A stretch of 64,000 nt of DNA, taken from positions 124,001 through 188,000 of the forward strand of contig QJPP01003101.1 in NCBI GenBank assembly GCA_003996215.1, written 5' to 3'. The translations under genes were made by a program, and so were the position numbers. The stretch comes from Jaltomata sinuosa (taxonomy: Eukaryota > Streptophyta > Magnoliopsida > Solanales > Solanaceae). This document shows positions 11,077-22,289 of this stretch, in pieces; position 1 is the first letter of the stretch; every line of letters begins with the position of its first letter. The notes beneath the pieces were generated by a model. It made no database searches, was not told where the DNA came from, and was given only the letters and a program-made list of their open reading frames with translations.

Positions 11077-11406
11077 TCATGGAGACATACTAGGCCTGAT
11101 GAACCCTCTACTTAACAGATCCTGGAGCTTGTCCTTAAGCTCCCTCAACTCAGCATTTTCCATCCAATATGGTGGAATTGAAATGGTCTTGGTGCCTAGC
11201 TTGACATTAATACCAAAATCAATGTCACGATCAAAAGGAAGACTCGGAAGATAAGAAGGAAACACATTCGAATACTCACAAACCATAGGAACAGACTCAA
11301 GAGGAGGTGTGGTGGAACTAGTATCACAGATGTAGTCAAGATAAGCTAAGCACCCCTTCCCAACCAATTGCTGGGTGCTCAGAAAAGATATAACTCCCCT
11401 CGGCAT
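11077..11406 (-). pseudogene. Element B RT N-terminus and protease-RT linker
   Basis: Contains the linker (GKGCLAYLDYICD), the EYSNVFPSYLPSLPFDRDIDF sequence typical of the start of gypsy RT, and LQDLLSRGFIRPSMSP, the first RT motif. It ends at a stop where element A continues with WGAPVLFVKKKDG. Separated from protease (11452-11838) by about 45 bp. Confidence 0.85.
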
Positions 11407-11451
11407 GTGGCTATCGGCTCCCTTCCATATGATAGAAGGGATACCAGGTAT

Positions 11452-11838
11452 CTAAAGAGTAACAGTCTTAGCAAAGCAATCTAAGACCACATGATAAGGA
11501 GACAGCCAATCCATGCCCAAGATCACATCAAAATCAACCATATCAAGAACAACCAAGTCTACCCACGTGTCGTACCCCGAGATAGTCACCACACAAGCTC
11601 GATACACCTGATACACTACTAAAGAATCATCAACTTGGGTAGATACACGCAAGGGCATAGGCAAACACTCACAAGCAGACTCTAGACGAGTAGCATAATA
11701 AAGAGATACATATGATAATGTAGACCCTAGATCAAACAAAGCAAAAGAAGACTTATGGCAAATGGAGATCGTAACTATGATCACAGCATCTGAAGCCTCG
11801 GCTTCTATCCGGCCTCGAACTACATACATGATGCTCAA
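11452..11838 (-). pseudogene. Element B aspartic protease
   Basis: 128 residues. The active-site motif is LFDLGST (element A has LFDPGST), so the catalytic Asp is kept but the following residue is changed. The domain ends in DFDVILGMDWLSPYHVVLDC, as in the other Tekay-type copies here. It would process the polyprotein in an intact element. Broken from RT by stops. Confidence 0.85.
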
Positions 11839-11989
11839 ACTGCCACGACAACCTGACCTACCTGACTGAGGACCACCTCTAGTACCCTGGGGACCACACC
11901 TACTATAATGTGAACCACCTCAAGCTGGTTGTGCTAGAACCCTTAGGGCCTGAACCAACTGATCCTGTCACCTCTGATGTGGCACATAT

Positions 11990-13303
11990 GGACAATCTCT
12001 AGCTAAGTGGCCTATCTCGACATACTCATAACAACCCCAACCATATGTACCCTACTATGAAGACCCGACTGAATCAAAATGACCACCACAACCTATGGAG
12101 CCTGAGTGACCACCTCGTGGAGTAGGAACGATACGCTAGCTACTCTGACCCTCAACAGTCTGTAAGGCTGCCTGAACAGGCCGGCTCGGGTTGAAGCGCT
12201 GATGGTGCTGGCCTCTACAATAATAGCCTCTACCACGGGCCTATGAACCGCTAAAACTGCCCTGATGGTGGGGCCTCTTATTGCTTCCCCCTTGGGCCTA
12301 GCAAAGTACACCCTTAATAGTACGGTCATGATCAACTACCTCTAGAAAATACTGACCCGATACTACCATACCCTCTGTGGCCAAGCGAAGATGCAAGGTC
12401 AAACCTTGAACGAAGCAGTGTACCCTCTCATGCTCAATAAGGCAGAATCATAGTGGCGTGTATGAACAACTGATGGAACCGAACCTCGTACTCAGACATA
12501 GTCATGCGGCCCTGCTCCAACCTAGCAAACTGATCCATCAGATGCTCCCTCATGCTATGCGACATGTACTTCTCCCGAAAAGCTGCAGAGAACAGATCCC
12601 AATTAAGCAGAGGTGACTCGGCTGGTCTGCAAGCAATATATGACCTCCATCCCTACTTCACTGGACCATCCAGCTGAAACATGGTTTAATCTGCCACATG
12701 TGACTCAGCTAACCCTAAATTATGTAACCTTTCCTGGCAGCTAGTCAGAAAACCATACGCATCCTCCCTAGAAGCACCTAAAAACCTCAGAGGACCCAAT
12801 CTCAAGAACATACCAAGCATCTTCAGCTTCTTAGAAGACATAACTGGCATGGCTGGAAGAGGGGGAGAAACTGCAGGTACCAGTAATACCTCCATTTAGG
12901 GAGTTGCAGTAGTAGGATGCGCTCCTAAACCCTGTGCTGCTGCGTGAGCCGAAGTCTGAGCCTCACCTAGAACCTAAGAATCAATCGGAGTGCTCAACGA
13001 AGCTACTGGTGGAGTCATACCCTCAAGGAACCCCAACAATCGAACCAAAGTGTCCTGAAATACTGGAGTAGCCACAAAACCTATCGGATGCTGGGCTGTT
13101 CCCATATGCTCTGGCTCATACTGAACCTCATCCACTCTAACCTCATGCTTTGGTGACGATAGTCTAGACCGGGCCCGAGATGGAACTGCATCTCGTGCCT
13201 TACCTGGACGTCTGGGTCGACCTCTACCACGTACCCTAGCTGGGGATCTAACTACAAGCACAGGGGCCTCATACTCACCCACTGCATATCTCGTCCGAAC
13301 CAT
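11990..13303 (-). pseudogene. Element B gag (decayed)
   Basis: The start is at 13303 (MVRTRYAVGE), about 200 bp inside the primer site, and an Arg/Pro-rich N-terminus runs to 12974. The core follows at 12686-12895 (FLRLGPLRFLGASREDAYGFL, the usual gypsy gag pattern) and continues in broken frames, with recognisable REKYMSHSMREHLMDQF at about 12500-12580 and a Gly/Arg-rich tail at 12093-12335. At least a dozen stops separate the pieces. Gag would form the particle and, through its knuckle, bind RNA; no intact knuckle is visible. Confidence 0.8.
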
Positions 13304-13496
13304 CTGAGAAAGAGTGAAACAAAGGTACTTAGAAGTTGATCAAGGCAAGAACGCATGAAAATGAATCAAACAAGACGACATATTTCCTAGGAATATCCTA
13401 TAGCCTCTCATAGATTGGATACGAACATCATCATCTCGATCCACGAGACCCTACTAGACACTTTGCTCTTGTACTGGCGAGACCGGTTAACCTAGT

Positions 13497-13509
13497 GCCC
13501 TGATACCAC
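13497..13509 (-). other. Element B primer-binding site (tRNA-iMet type)
   Basis: Sense TGGTATCAGGGC two bases or so inside the LTR end matches the plant initiator-Met primer sequence TGGTATCAGAGC with one change. This fixes the orientation of B and the inner edge of its 5' LTR. Confidence 0.8.
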
Positions 13510-13511
13510 TC

Positions 13512-16500
13512 TGTCATGACCCAAAGTTGGGCCATGATGGTTCCTACATAACCCCCCCAGTAGGCAAGCCAAACCCATGATACGAAAGACAAAAATAATA
13601 ATAAAACTAAGGCAAAGCGAAAGATATAAGAGAAGACATGGCCAATAGTATATATACATGTTAACGTGCAAAATATACAAAGGATGGCCCTAAAGTGACC
13701 GAATAGACAAAACATACACGAGAACCAACCCAGACATGGTGTCACTAGTACAAAAGTGACTAAAGTAAGGAGTAGCTATACAACAGACTCTGTCTATCAA
13801 AAATACAAAATATAGACAGAATGTGCAAGATGGAAAGCATGTAAAGTCTTTAAAAGCGCCGAGAGCTCACCGCGATCCGAATTGCATAGGCCTCGAATGA
13901 CAGGAAGATCAATGAGGGTGGATCGTACTAGGTGTTGCATCAGAAAAAGATACAGAGTGTAGTATGAGTATCAATACAATAGGTACTCAGTAGGCATCAT
14001 AGGTTGAACGAGCGCAGAAAGATAATATATAAATAATAAGATACAAGAAAGTAGTTAAAATATAGGGATATACCTAAATCTAGGTATAAAGACCAAAATC
14101 AAAACAACCAAAACAAAAAAAGGGTGAAGTAATAACAAGATCAACTCAAATCAGCCAACAACCCAAATGCACCCAAAGCCGATGTAATGCTATGCAACAA
14201 TGATTTAATGTATGAATGTATACAAGTCAAAGTCGGTATCTAGTACTCGGGTGCCCGGGATGGAACATTGAGCTTATCTAATGAGTGCAGGAAGGAAAAC
14301 CCGAAATAGAGCATCGGGGAGCCCAAAAATGACCTCGGACTCATCAACGTATGCATAAAAGTAAAACCCAAGATAACACATCGAACTCCTAGAGTTTAAC
14401 CTCGGACTCATCAATGTATGGTTAAAAAGTAGTATTTTTCCTTTTTCCTCCCAAAATAAGTAACAATTCCAAGGCAATCCTTTTAAAATCCCAAAGATCA
14501 TGAAAATCCAAAGTTGCCAAGTGTAGGACCAAAAAGCCTTAAAATTATTCTCTTCCATATTGATAATCATGACAATGCAATATGAGCATATAAATTTCCA
14601 TATCCAAAGAAAACACACACAACCAGGCAAAACAGGGAAAAGCAGCCTCCAAACCAAAAGAACTAACCTGGAACTCCATCCAAATCCGAGCTATGGCCTC
14701 GGGCCCACAGTTACACATAATGGTAGAATAAAGTAAAGAGATACAGAAAATAAAGCAAAACGCACTGAGAATCTCTACTCTACCTCTAAAGCCTCCTAAA
14801 AGCATACTAAGGATTTTAAACTAGTCATAAAGATACTACAAGTCCCTAGGCTAAGGATAACATAACAATTCTAAACTAAAATCCAAAATGGCCAATTAAA
14901 GTGATAAACAGGAATTAAGCCAAAATTCTACGTAATATCCAACCTAACATTCCAGTAACACACAAATATATATAATCTAACTAAACTCAGTCTAGAAGGT
15001 AAATCGTAAACTACCTCAGGACCGAACTACAAGCACGAACCATCACTCATGTGCCTTCCCTTTCTGAACAACTTCAAAAGGTTGTCAGTCTATCAAGAAC
15101 ACAATCCAGGTGTAAAGACAAGAAGAACGACACCCATATTACTATACAAAAAATTAGGGCAGGAATCGGGTCAGAAAAATGACCCTCGAGGCCCGCACAA
15201 CAAAACAGAAAACAAATTTCACAATTATGCTCGCGATGGGTTAAGGAACCCATGCCCAAAGTTTGGGATCGAACGGAGCTGGTTTCTGGGCCCAAAACAG
15301 CCCTGAATTGCTACTAATTCACATGATCAAAATGGGAAAATCTCAGAATTAAAAGCGGAAGCTTACCCCGACCAAGAGAAATACACCGCGGAGGTGAGTT
15401 GCACGAACTCAAGAACTTGCAGCCCCAAGAATAAAATTTCTACAAGGGATGGCCGAACGTTATGAATTAACAACAATAGAGTTTTAGTGGGAAAATTACG
15501 AGAATTAACACGAAAGGAGGAGAGGGGTGACGAGGGAACTTACCGGGTGAAGAATACTGAAGCAAGGGAGCTAGAAATTTGAGCTTTGGAGCTTAGCTAT
15601 GGAGTTTCTCCAAAATATGGAGGAGAAAATGAAGTTGGAGTTTTAAATAGCTGCCAGGGGTCGTTCATCGCGATCGTGACAGGACTCCCGCATTCGAGGA
15701 GAAGAGCTAGCCCGACCATCGCGATTGCGACAGTCCTGTCCGCGTTCATGAAGAGGAAAGCTGAGCTTGGTCCCAACCAGCTTCATCGCGAACAAAAAAA
15801 GCAACCTTCACGAATGCGATGGTCAAGGAACTAGTCCATCGCGAATGCAATGGGAGCCTCGCAATTGTGAAGACCAAAAAGGTTTGCAACTTAATGCAAC
15901 AACCAACAATAACACCAAGGCCAAAAAACTTTCAATGGACCCTTGGGATTCATCCAGAACCCCATGAACACAAAACAACCATGATACCCTACTAGAAATG
16001 GCATTCCAGACTCAATGAAATTAACGAAACTCCCAAGAAAGATCATTTTAACAAAAAGTGGGCCCCATGCCCAAAACCAACTCAGAACTCAAAATCAAAA
16101 AACAAGTCCAGAAGCACCGAGACCTGAACCAAAAGTCCCCCTAACCCAAAGTCAACATTCCGAAGGTAACAACACTGACAAATTTCCATCTGAAGACGTC
16201 TTCTCTGAATGTTCATCAAAGTAAACCCTACTAGCCAAACTGGCTTGAAAACACAGAAAATAACACAAAGATCAAACCGAAAGCACTCATACCCAGACCA
16301 ATTGTCCCACTAGACCAAAATATCCATTATGGAGCCAACGGAACTATTGGAATTCGATTCTGAGCATATTAACCAAGAAAGTTGACATAAGTCAAAGATT
16401 TTCTAAGTTCTAAAATAGGGAAATGGTCATAACGACCTAATGGCCTGGGCACCAAACCGTTAGTCCCGGCAAGTCATAAATAACTTGTAATTTCTGAGGG

Positions 16501-16558
16501 AAAGCTCAAAATACAGATAAAGGATGAAAACTAAAAAAAGACCTGGAGGGTCATTATA
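13512..16558 (-). repeat. Element B 5' LTR (about 3.05 kb, complete)
   Basis: The inner edge in sense is ...GGGTCATGACA at 13512, next to the primer site; the outer edge is TATAATGACCC at 16558 (TG changed to TA). Long for a gypsy LTR but consistent with other Tekay-type LTRs in this window (element C 2.99 kb). It has a TATA-like box at 15641-15650 and an iterated-word block at about 15655-15860. Compared by eye with the 3' LTR there are many substitutions, so the insertion is old. The outer flank GGGAG has no partner left because the other end is rearranged. Confidence 0.88.
15641..15650 (-). promoter_or_regulatory. TATA-like box of element B 5' LTR
   Basis: Sense CTATTTAAAA lies directly after the ATCGCGA-type word block and is conserved in three copies (4575, 7397, 15641). 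Predicted core promoter of the B transcript; transcription itself is not shown. Confidence 0.5.
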
Positions 16559-17900
16559 GGGAGGTGGCTTCACACTTGTTGCATTGTTGTCATTTTTCTC
16601 ATCTTCAACCTCTACTTGCTTATCATCTCTCACCACAACCCGAGAAGCTACTTTCTTTCTCTCTAACTCCTCCAATTGTCTACCACTTTGGGTGGAAACC
16701 ACACTGAAGTGCTTAGGATTTTGATCAGTATCACTTGGTAGACCTCCCTACGGTATAGTGTTTTATTCTCCAGTAAGCTGTCCCATTTAAACCATTAATG
16801 TCTTTGTGGCTAACTACTATTTTTTTTTATGTCAGTAGCCATTTGTGCTTGATTATACATGATCTTCTTCAATATCCCCTTAATATTATTAGATGTGGAA
16901 TTAGATTTAGCACACTGTGCTTGTTGCTGAAGATTATGGGTTCCCATTTGGTTCCTAAACTGTTTCTAATTCATATTTTGCCCCTAGTTTCTGGTTATGG
17001 TGATTTTGCTAGGCTGTGTTATAAGTGTCCCCAAATTTTTTGATTTCCTTGGCATTGAGCATTACCCACAAAGTTTACTGACTCTGGATTTTCCCCATAT
17101 GCATTGGCTGAGTGATCACTATTTCCACATACTTCACACCAAGTCTTAGTTTGTTGTACTATATTTACAAGAGTGTGCTGATGTCCTTAATTTAGGTTGC
17201 TAAAACTGACTGTTCATATGTGTTTATAGAGATATAATATGTGTTTCTATGGCTGTCAACTGATCCACTTCTAATAACCCTATAGTCTTCTTTGTGGTGC
17301 TCCTCGAGACATCTATATTCCATTCTGTATTTCCATGTGATATGCAATTCAGTAGTGCATGCATCTCATCATATGTCTTTTCTAAAGCTTGTCCACCAAC
17401 TGCTAAATCCAGAAGAATCTTTGTATTAGGTTCAAGCCCTTCTATTAAAGTATGCACCAGAACATCATTAGTCTGCTCATGGTGAGGGAAATCACGAAGC
17501 ATGGACTTGAACCTTTCCCAGGCTTGATACAGATTTTCACTATCCTTTTGTCTGAAGCTCAAGATCTCACTCCTCAACTTTATAATTTTTCTTGATGGAA
17601 AAAAACGAATCAAGAACTTTCTTGCCAAATCATCCCAGGTGGTGATGGAATTAGGTGGTTCAGACTTCAACTACCTCTTTGCTACCCCTAATAGAGAGAA
17701 AGGGAAAATGGTGAGTCTCACATAGTCAGAAAAGACTTTTGCAGGGATATATGTGTCACTAATATCAAGAAAATTCTACAAGTGTTGTTGTGGATCCTCA
17801 TGAGATAGACCTGTGAAAAGTCTGTTGGTGTGCATTAGTTGCACCTTATTTTGTTTAAGCTTGAATCGACCTCCTGCAGCTGGTCTGCGAATGCTAGAGG
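16559..17900 (-). pseudogene. Element G gag (Athila/Tat-type), interrupted by element B
   Basis: In sense the upstream part (about 17680-17830, with stops) resembles ISDTYIPAKVFSDYVRLT, followed by the open frame 17224-17670 with SEPPNSITTWDDLARKFLIRFFP, FRQKDSENLYQAWERFKSML and TLIEGLEPNTK, which is the classic gag core of Athila/Tat elements. At about 17070-17140 is CEVCGNSDHSANAYGENPES, a knuckle-like motif, then NFVGN, and a Gln-rich tail with STQSGRQLEELERKK in 16460-16702. Element B was inserted in this tail. The pol genes of G are not in the window. Confidence 0.85.
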
Positions 17901-18197
17901 TGATATTATTAGCGAGTGTGATCGCCACCTCGCGAACTGGCCTTAGTGTTTCCATCTCTACAGGAACAACTTCTACCTGATCAGCCAGCTGAATCTAGTG
18001 AATTGGATATTGAAGTGCAGCTGCTCTTTGCCGCTGATGAAATGCTCATTTAGGTTCCAAATACGGCTCCACCAATTCTCTATCTCTTGCCAGCTTGAAG
18101 AACAAATTGAACATGCAAGAAAAGCCGCTAAGATCAAGTCTTCAACACTTGTATAATATTATAAAAAGAAAATGTAGCAAATCACTAATCACTTAAG

Positions 18198-18214
18198 TCC
18201 CTGACAACGGTGCC
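18198..18214 (-). other. Element G primer-binding site (tRNA-Asp type)
   Basis: Sense TGGCACCGTTGTCAGGGA resembles the TGGCGCCGTTGTCGGGGA site complementary to plant tRNA-Asp that Athila and Tat/Ogre elements use; the two differences are G-to-A changes. It sits seven bases inside the predicted LTR edge. Confidence 0.8.
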
Positions 18215-18221
18215 AAAAACA

Positions 18222-19572
18222 TGTTGCATATAAATACACACCCAAGTACACACAGTCGCACAAGTAATATAGTAGCTCTTTAGAGATGGATATTGAACCC
18301 ACATGGACTATGTGCTTAACAATTACCTACTTTAATTTCTAGTAATATTTCAGACAAGCGTTGTGCCTTAACAGGAAGATTTGTAAAATTATAATAGTCT
18401 ACTTATTGCAAAAATAATAAAAAAAGCAATACAAATCGAGCAAAGGTTGTTAACCATTTCAAAGAGAGATTCCAGGGCTACGATATTTACAAAAATCATG
18501 AATAGTAACTATTCGTCTCAATGAACTTTATTTCTCTAATTACTGATTTCGAGGTTAATGATACAATTCAGGAATGGTCATCCTCTAAATCACCTATTTG
18601 AACTAGTCTCATAGCTACATCATTGAGCAGGGATGCGAGTTCCTAATTCGAATTCATTAATGTTTTCATCCCATTTACAACTGAATAAGGTAAACTAAGT
18701 ATATTGCTATCTTAGTTGCTAATCACCCTAACGTGAGCCAGAGATGACCTTATTCCCCATGTTCTTCATCCTATTCTTATGTTCCCTTGGTCCGTTCACA
18801 TGAGAATTACTCATTTATTCTAATGTTGGCCAGACACTAAAATAGTAAGCGTAAGAACACGAGAGCAATTAATTAAGAAACAAACCTCATTGGTTTGAAT
18901 AGAATACTAAACAATCATGTTCTAGTCGTAACCCTAGAACAAAGGTATTTAGCTACTCATAATTCAGAATAAAATACTAAGATTAATGTTAATCATACCA
19001 CAGTAATACTAGTTGATTTACAAGATGAAGAACCCTAGTAACAACCCTTTTACTCTCTCCTTTCTTGCGTGAAAAATAATATGTGGCCTATAATTTTACT
19101 TAGATTCCTATTTATTGGACATATAGGATAACTGCCAATTCGTTAGCTCTATGTCATGGGCTAAACGCGGAGGACAACCTTCATGACACGACCTTAATGC
19201 AGAGGATAGCCTCCGTGGCACACTGCTATCATGGAGGGCTTCTGTTTATTGTACTCATAGAGCTTAGCCATCTCGGCGCCATGTCCTTGTCGCGGGTGGC
19301 AGCCTCCGTGGTAAGGAGACCCATTTTCTTCAGTTATCTTTCGCAAAATGTACTATTCCACTTATCTTTGTATCCCACAGTATGTTCTTGCCTTCTGACA
19401 CCCATTTTAATTCCTCACATCCATTCATGATATTTCAACCTAAGAAATGCTAATCACCTCTATTAGTTCATGGAGACATTTTTGTGGAACTTTACACAAG
19501 AAAGTTATAAGATTAATTCACAAACTAAGCTAAAAATGGATAATAGTTGGCATTTGGATGTATAAATACACC
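18222..19572 (-). repeat. Element G 5' LTR (outer edge approximate)
   Basis: The inner edge is TGTTGCATATAAATA (plus strand) at 18222, next to the primer site. The outer edge is set near 19572 where similar text GTATAAATACACCCAAG recurs; this is an estimate. In sense it contains a block of repeated words around 19150-19340 (variants of CCTCCGTGG and GGAGG) and then CCAATAAATAGG, a TATA-like site at 19109-19118. The arrangement resembles that of J at about 54.2-55.5 kb. Confidence 0.6.
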
Positions 19573-22289
19573 CAAGATCACTCTCCATCCTAAGTTTCAT
19601 TAGTTTATCAAGGGAAGTTCCAGTTCTCATGCATTGTCAAATTGGGATTTTTTTCTTGCATCACAACTATTTCTTCTTCTTGTTTTGGGCTTGTAGGGGG
19701 GAAGAAAGCTGGAGGGTCTAATAGTAGGCTATGGATGGATATTCCAACACTATTGTGTGATTGCTGAGTTGTATGCACTTAAAATGGATGTAGAAGGTAG
19801 CTTAAGTCATTTTGGAAGGTGGTGCACCTATGACTTTCCCTGTAGTATGTTGAGGGATAGGGTGGTAAAAACACAACCTGTAAGTTAGGGATAAAGATTT
19901 TGACATTGACATACATCATATATACAAAGATTGAAGATTTGGTTAGAATATTCTATTGAAAATAAAGTTTTTTTAAAATGTGTTGTGCTTTTACATATGT
20001 GTGCCTTTCCATCAGGTATGCATTGTTGATTATAGTGTTAACCGGGTTATTTTGTGAAGTAACTTACTAGTTAGATCTTATTATTTTCATATTTCTAAAA
20101 GTCAAAGAGAATTCTTTAGAACTATGCCAATTAATAGTAACATAGGCAGTAGATGAAGCAACTTTGAATATGAGAAAGGGACAGTGTTTCAGAACTATCG
20201 AAAGATTACAAAAGATTGTACCATGTTTATCTATAGATTTAGTTTAAGCTTTTCTTTAGGTAGAACTTGTCATTTTTTCATCCAAAGTCCAACTTAGTGT
20301 AATAATTGTGAGATGTAAATTAACTGTCTTGGTTGGTTAGGTGATTCCATGCTTAGTTAACATGTCTATAGGTATTTTTGGTAGAAATATGTGTGGGGCT
20401 TGATCATATTCATATTTTTATTGATGTTTCCTTATTTTTTTAAAATAAAGTATGATTGATCTTTCCTAATTTAAATAAACAACTCATCTTTCTAGATGCT
20501 ATTTACTTGGTTGATGCAATTTGCGGTGGGAAAAAGTTGATTAACACATATAATCTTACTCTTGAGTCTGTTTATGTCACAAAAGTTATTTACGATTGTA
20601 AATGGGATAGTGAGGCCATTTTTTTTATGCAAGACTGATGTCCATCCCCCCCTGTTCACTTATCATACATTTTAGCATATATATATACAAGTATCATATT
20701 CTTTTATAATATCTGTTAGAGGTAAGAAAAATGTTAGGCTCGTGTTTTCAGCTTAGGAATTGCTACAAGATAGGGGTAGGTTGTAGCTTAAGCAAGATTG
20801 TACCATTTTATGTTTATGGAGGGCGGGTTCAAGTATATTATTAAAAATTAAAAAATTATTGGGGGCGATTGCGAGTTAGGAACTTTTGAATAATACCTAC
20901 ATCGTGCATTTTCTTCTTTTCAGTAAAAAATTTAGATGCTTTATATTTCTTGTTTAAATAAAGTATTTCTATACTTCTTCCATTGCTCATCTTTATCGGG
21001 TAGTTTATTCATCTCCTTCTTTTTTCTGGATCACATTTTCAGATGTTACCAACTAAATCAAGCTATTTCCTTCTTTTTTCCTCTTCAACTATGGTTCTTT
21101 ACTGGAAGCCAAAATTGCCCCATTTGTATATTGAAACTGATAGCTGAATTTTGCATCTTATGGCATTTATACGGTCTAGTGATGGACAAATTAACTTATA
21201 ATAGTATATATGCTTATATACTTTGAACAAGTACTTCATTATTAGTTATTCAACATGAATATTAATTAGTCTTTGTCCATCTCAGCTAAGTTTAAAGTAC
21301 ATTAATAATTAGCTTCTAATACAATTGTCTTTCCTTAAAAAAAGTTGTAGTTTAAGAACTTGAAAAATCTATATTGACTGACATAGACTGGAGTAGATGC
21401 ATTAATCTTAGTATATGGAAAGTCAATCATAAGAACTCATATATGTTGTGTATTATTTGTTATTTTCTGTTGTTTTGCTATTTTATTGCTACTGAGCTGA
21501 AGTTTCTTGATGATTCATTTTGGATTGACAAAAATATTTTTGTTGGAATTCCATGTAGTGGTCTCATAAGAGAAGAGTGACAATTACTGAGTTTCGGGGG
21601 AAAATTCTGGTGTCGATAAGAATACTACAACAAAAAAGGTAAGGAGTTACCTACTGCTATAGGTAATAATCGTTTCATTAGATTTTTTTATTATGAATTC
21701 GCATACTTTATACACAAATATTTTAAATAAGCTTACATGACTTTTATAATTAGAAATAAAGTATCTATTAAAAAAGCTTAAGCGAACAGACCTCATCAGA
21801 ACATCCAATATAGGAGCTATCCCAACTTTCATATATGATCTCATTATTTTTCTTAAAGTAATATGCATTCAACCAGTTTTTCAATACTGTGTCTATCCAT
21901 ATAATGAAATTTTGCTTAACTCCACAATTTGAAGTTCTATTCAGAAAGTTGCCTGACTATGTCATATTTTTTCAAGATCTTAGAAAATGCTGAAATTTGA
22001 AGCACCAAAATCTCTCCTGCCATTTAAAAAGTTAATTTAGATTGATCTCTTTTGAAGCTATATTTGTTTAGGCAGTAATTTTTATGGTAGAACTCAAGAA
22101 ACACCTTTTTTATAGAAGCTACATTCTTTCTCACCACAAATTATAGTCTTAAAGTGAACTTGTTATTCCCTTTAGATGGTATTCTTACTGTTTTATTAAC
22201 AACAGAACTCTAATTATCTTGTTCATTTTTAATATTCAATTGGAATATGGATAATTTAAAGCATTTTTGGATGTATGAAAGGTTGGATG
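19573..22289. other. AT-rich island without recognisable retroelement
   Basis: About 2.7 kb of AT-rich sequence between the G LTR and the broken edge of E1. No LTR, primer site, gag or pol homology is apparent. It contains one exon-like block at about 20480-20630. The rest looks like intron or intergenic sequence with many T runs. The right edge near 22290 is where E-type protease sequence begins abruptly. It may be the only remaining pre-insertion host DNA in the window, or cargo of an unrecognised element. Confidence 0.5.
20480..20630 (+). pseudogene. Exon-like fragment of a DEDD 3'-5' exonuclease (RNase D/Egalitarian-type) gene
   Basis: The plus strand reads QLIFLDAIYLVDAICGG, then LINTYNLTLESVYVTKVIYDCKWDSEAIFF. 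I recall plant 3'-5' exonuclease proteins with a segment close to QLAFPDAIYLVDAI followed by TKVIHDCKRDSEAL; the HDC..DS part is the second exonuclease motif carrying a metal-binding Asp. Here His is Tyr and the Arg/Lys position is Trp, which fits decay. Only one exon is evident; I found no upstream FDCEG exon and no downstream exon, so this is a gene fragment or pseudogene. Identification is from memory and moderate in strength. Confidence 0.55.

Noticed and set aside
13431..13745. Minus-strand frame with hydrophobic stretches resembling a membrane protein
   Set aside because: It spans the primer site and LTR edge of element B; the hydrophobic residues come from AT-rich LTR sequence.
21620..21660. 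TACTACAACAAAAAAGGTA resembling a CACTA-type terminus
   Set aside because: No matching inverted end or target duplication was found in the AT-rich island.
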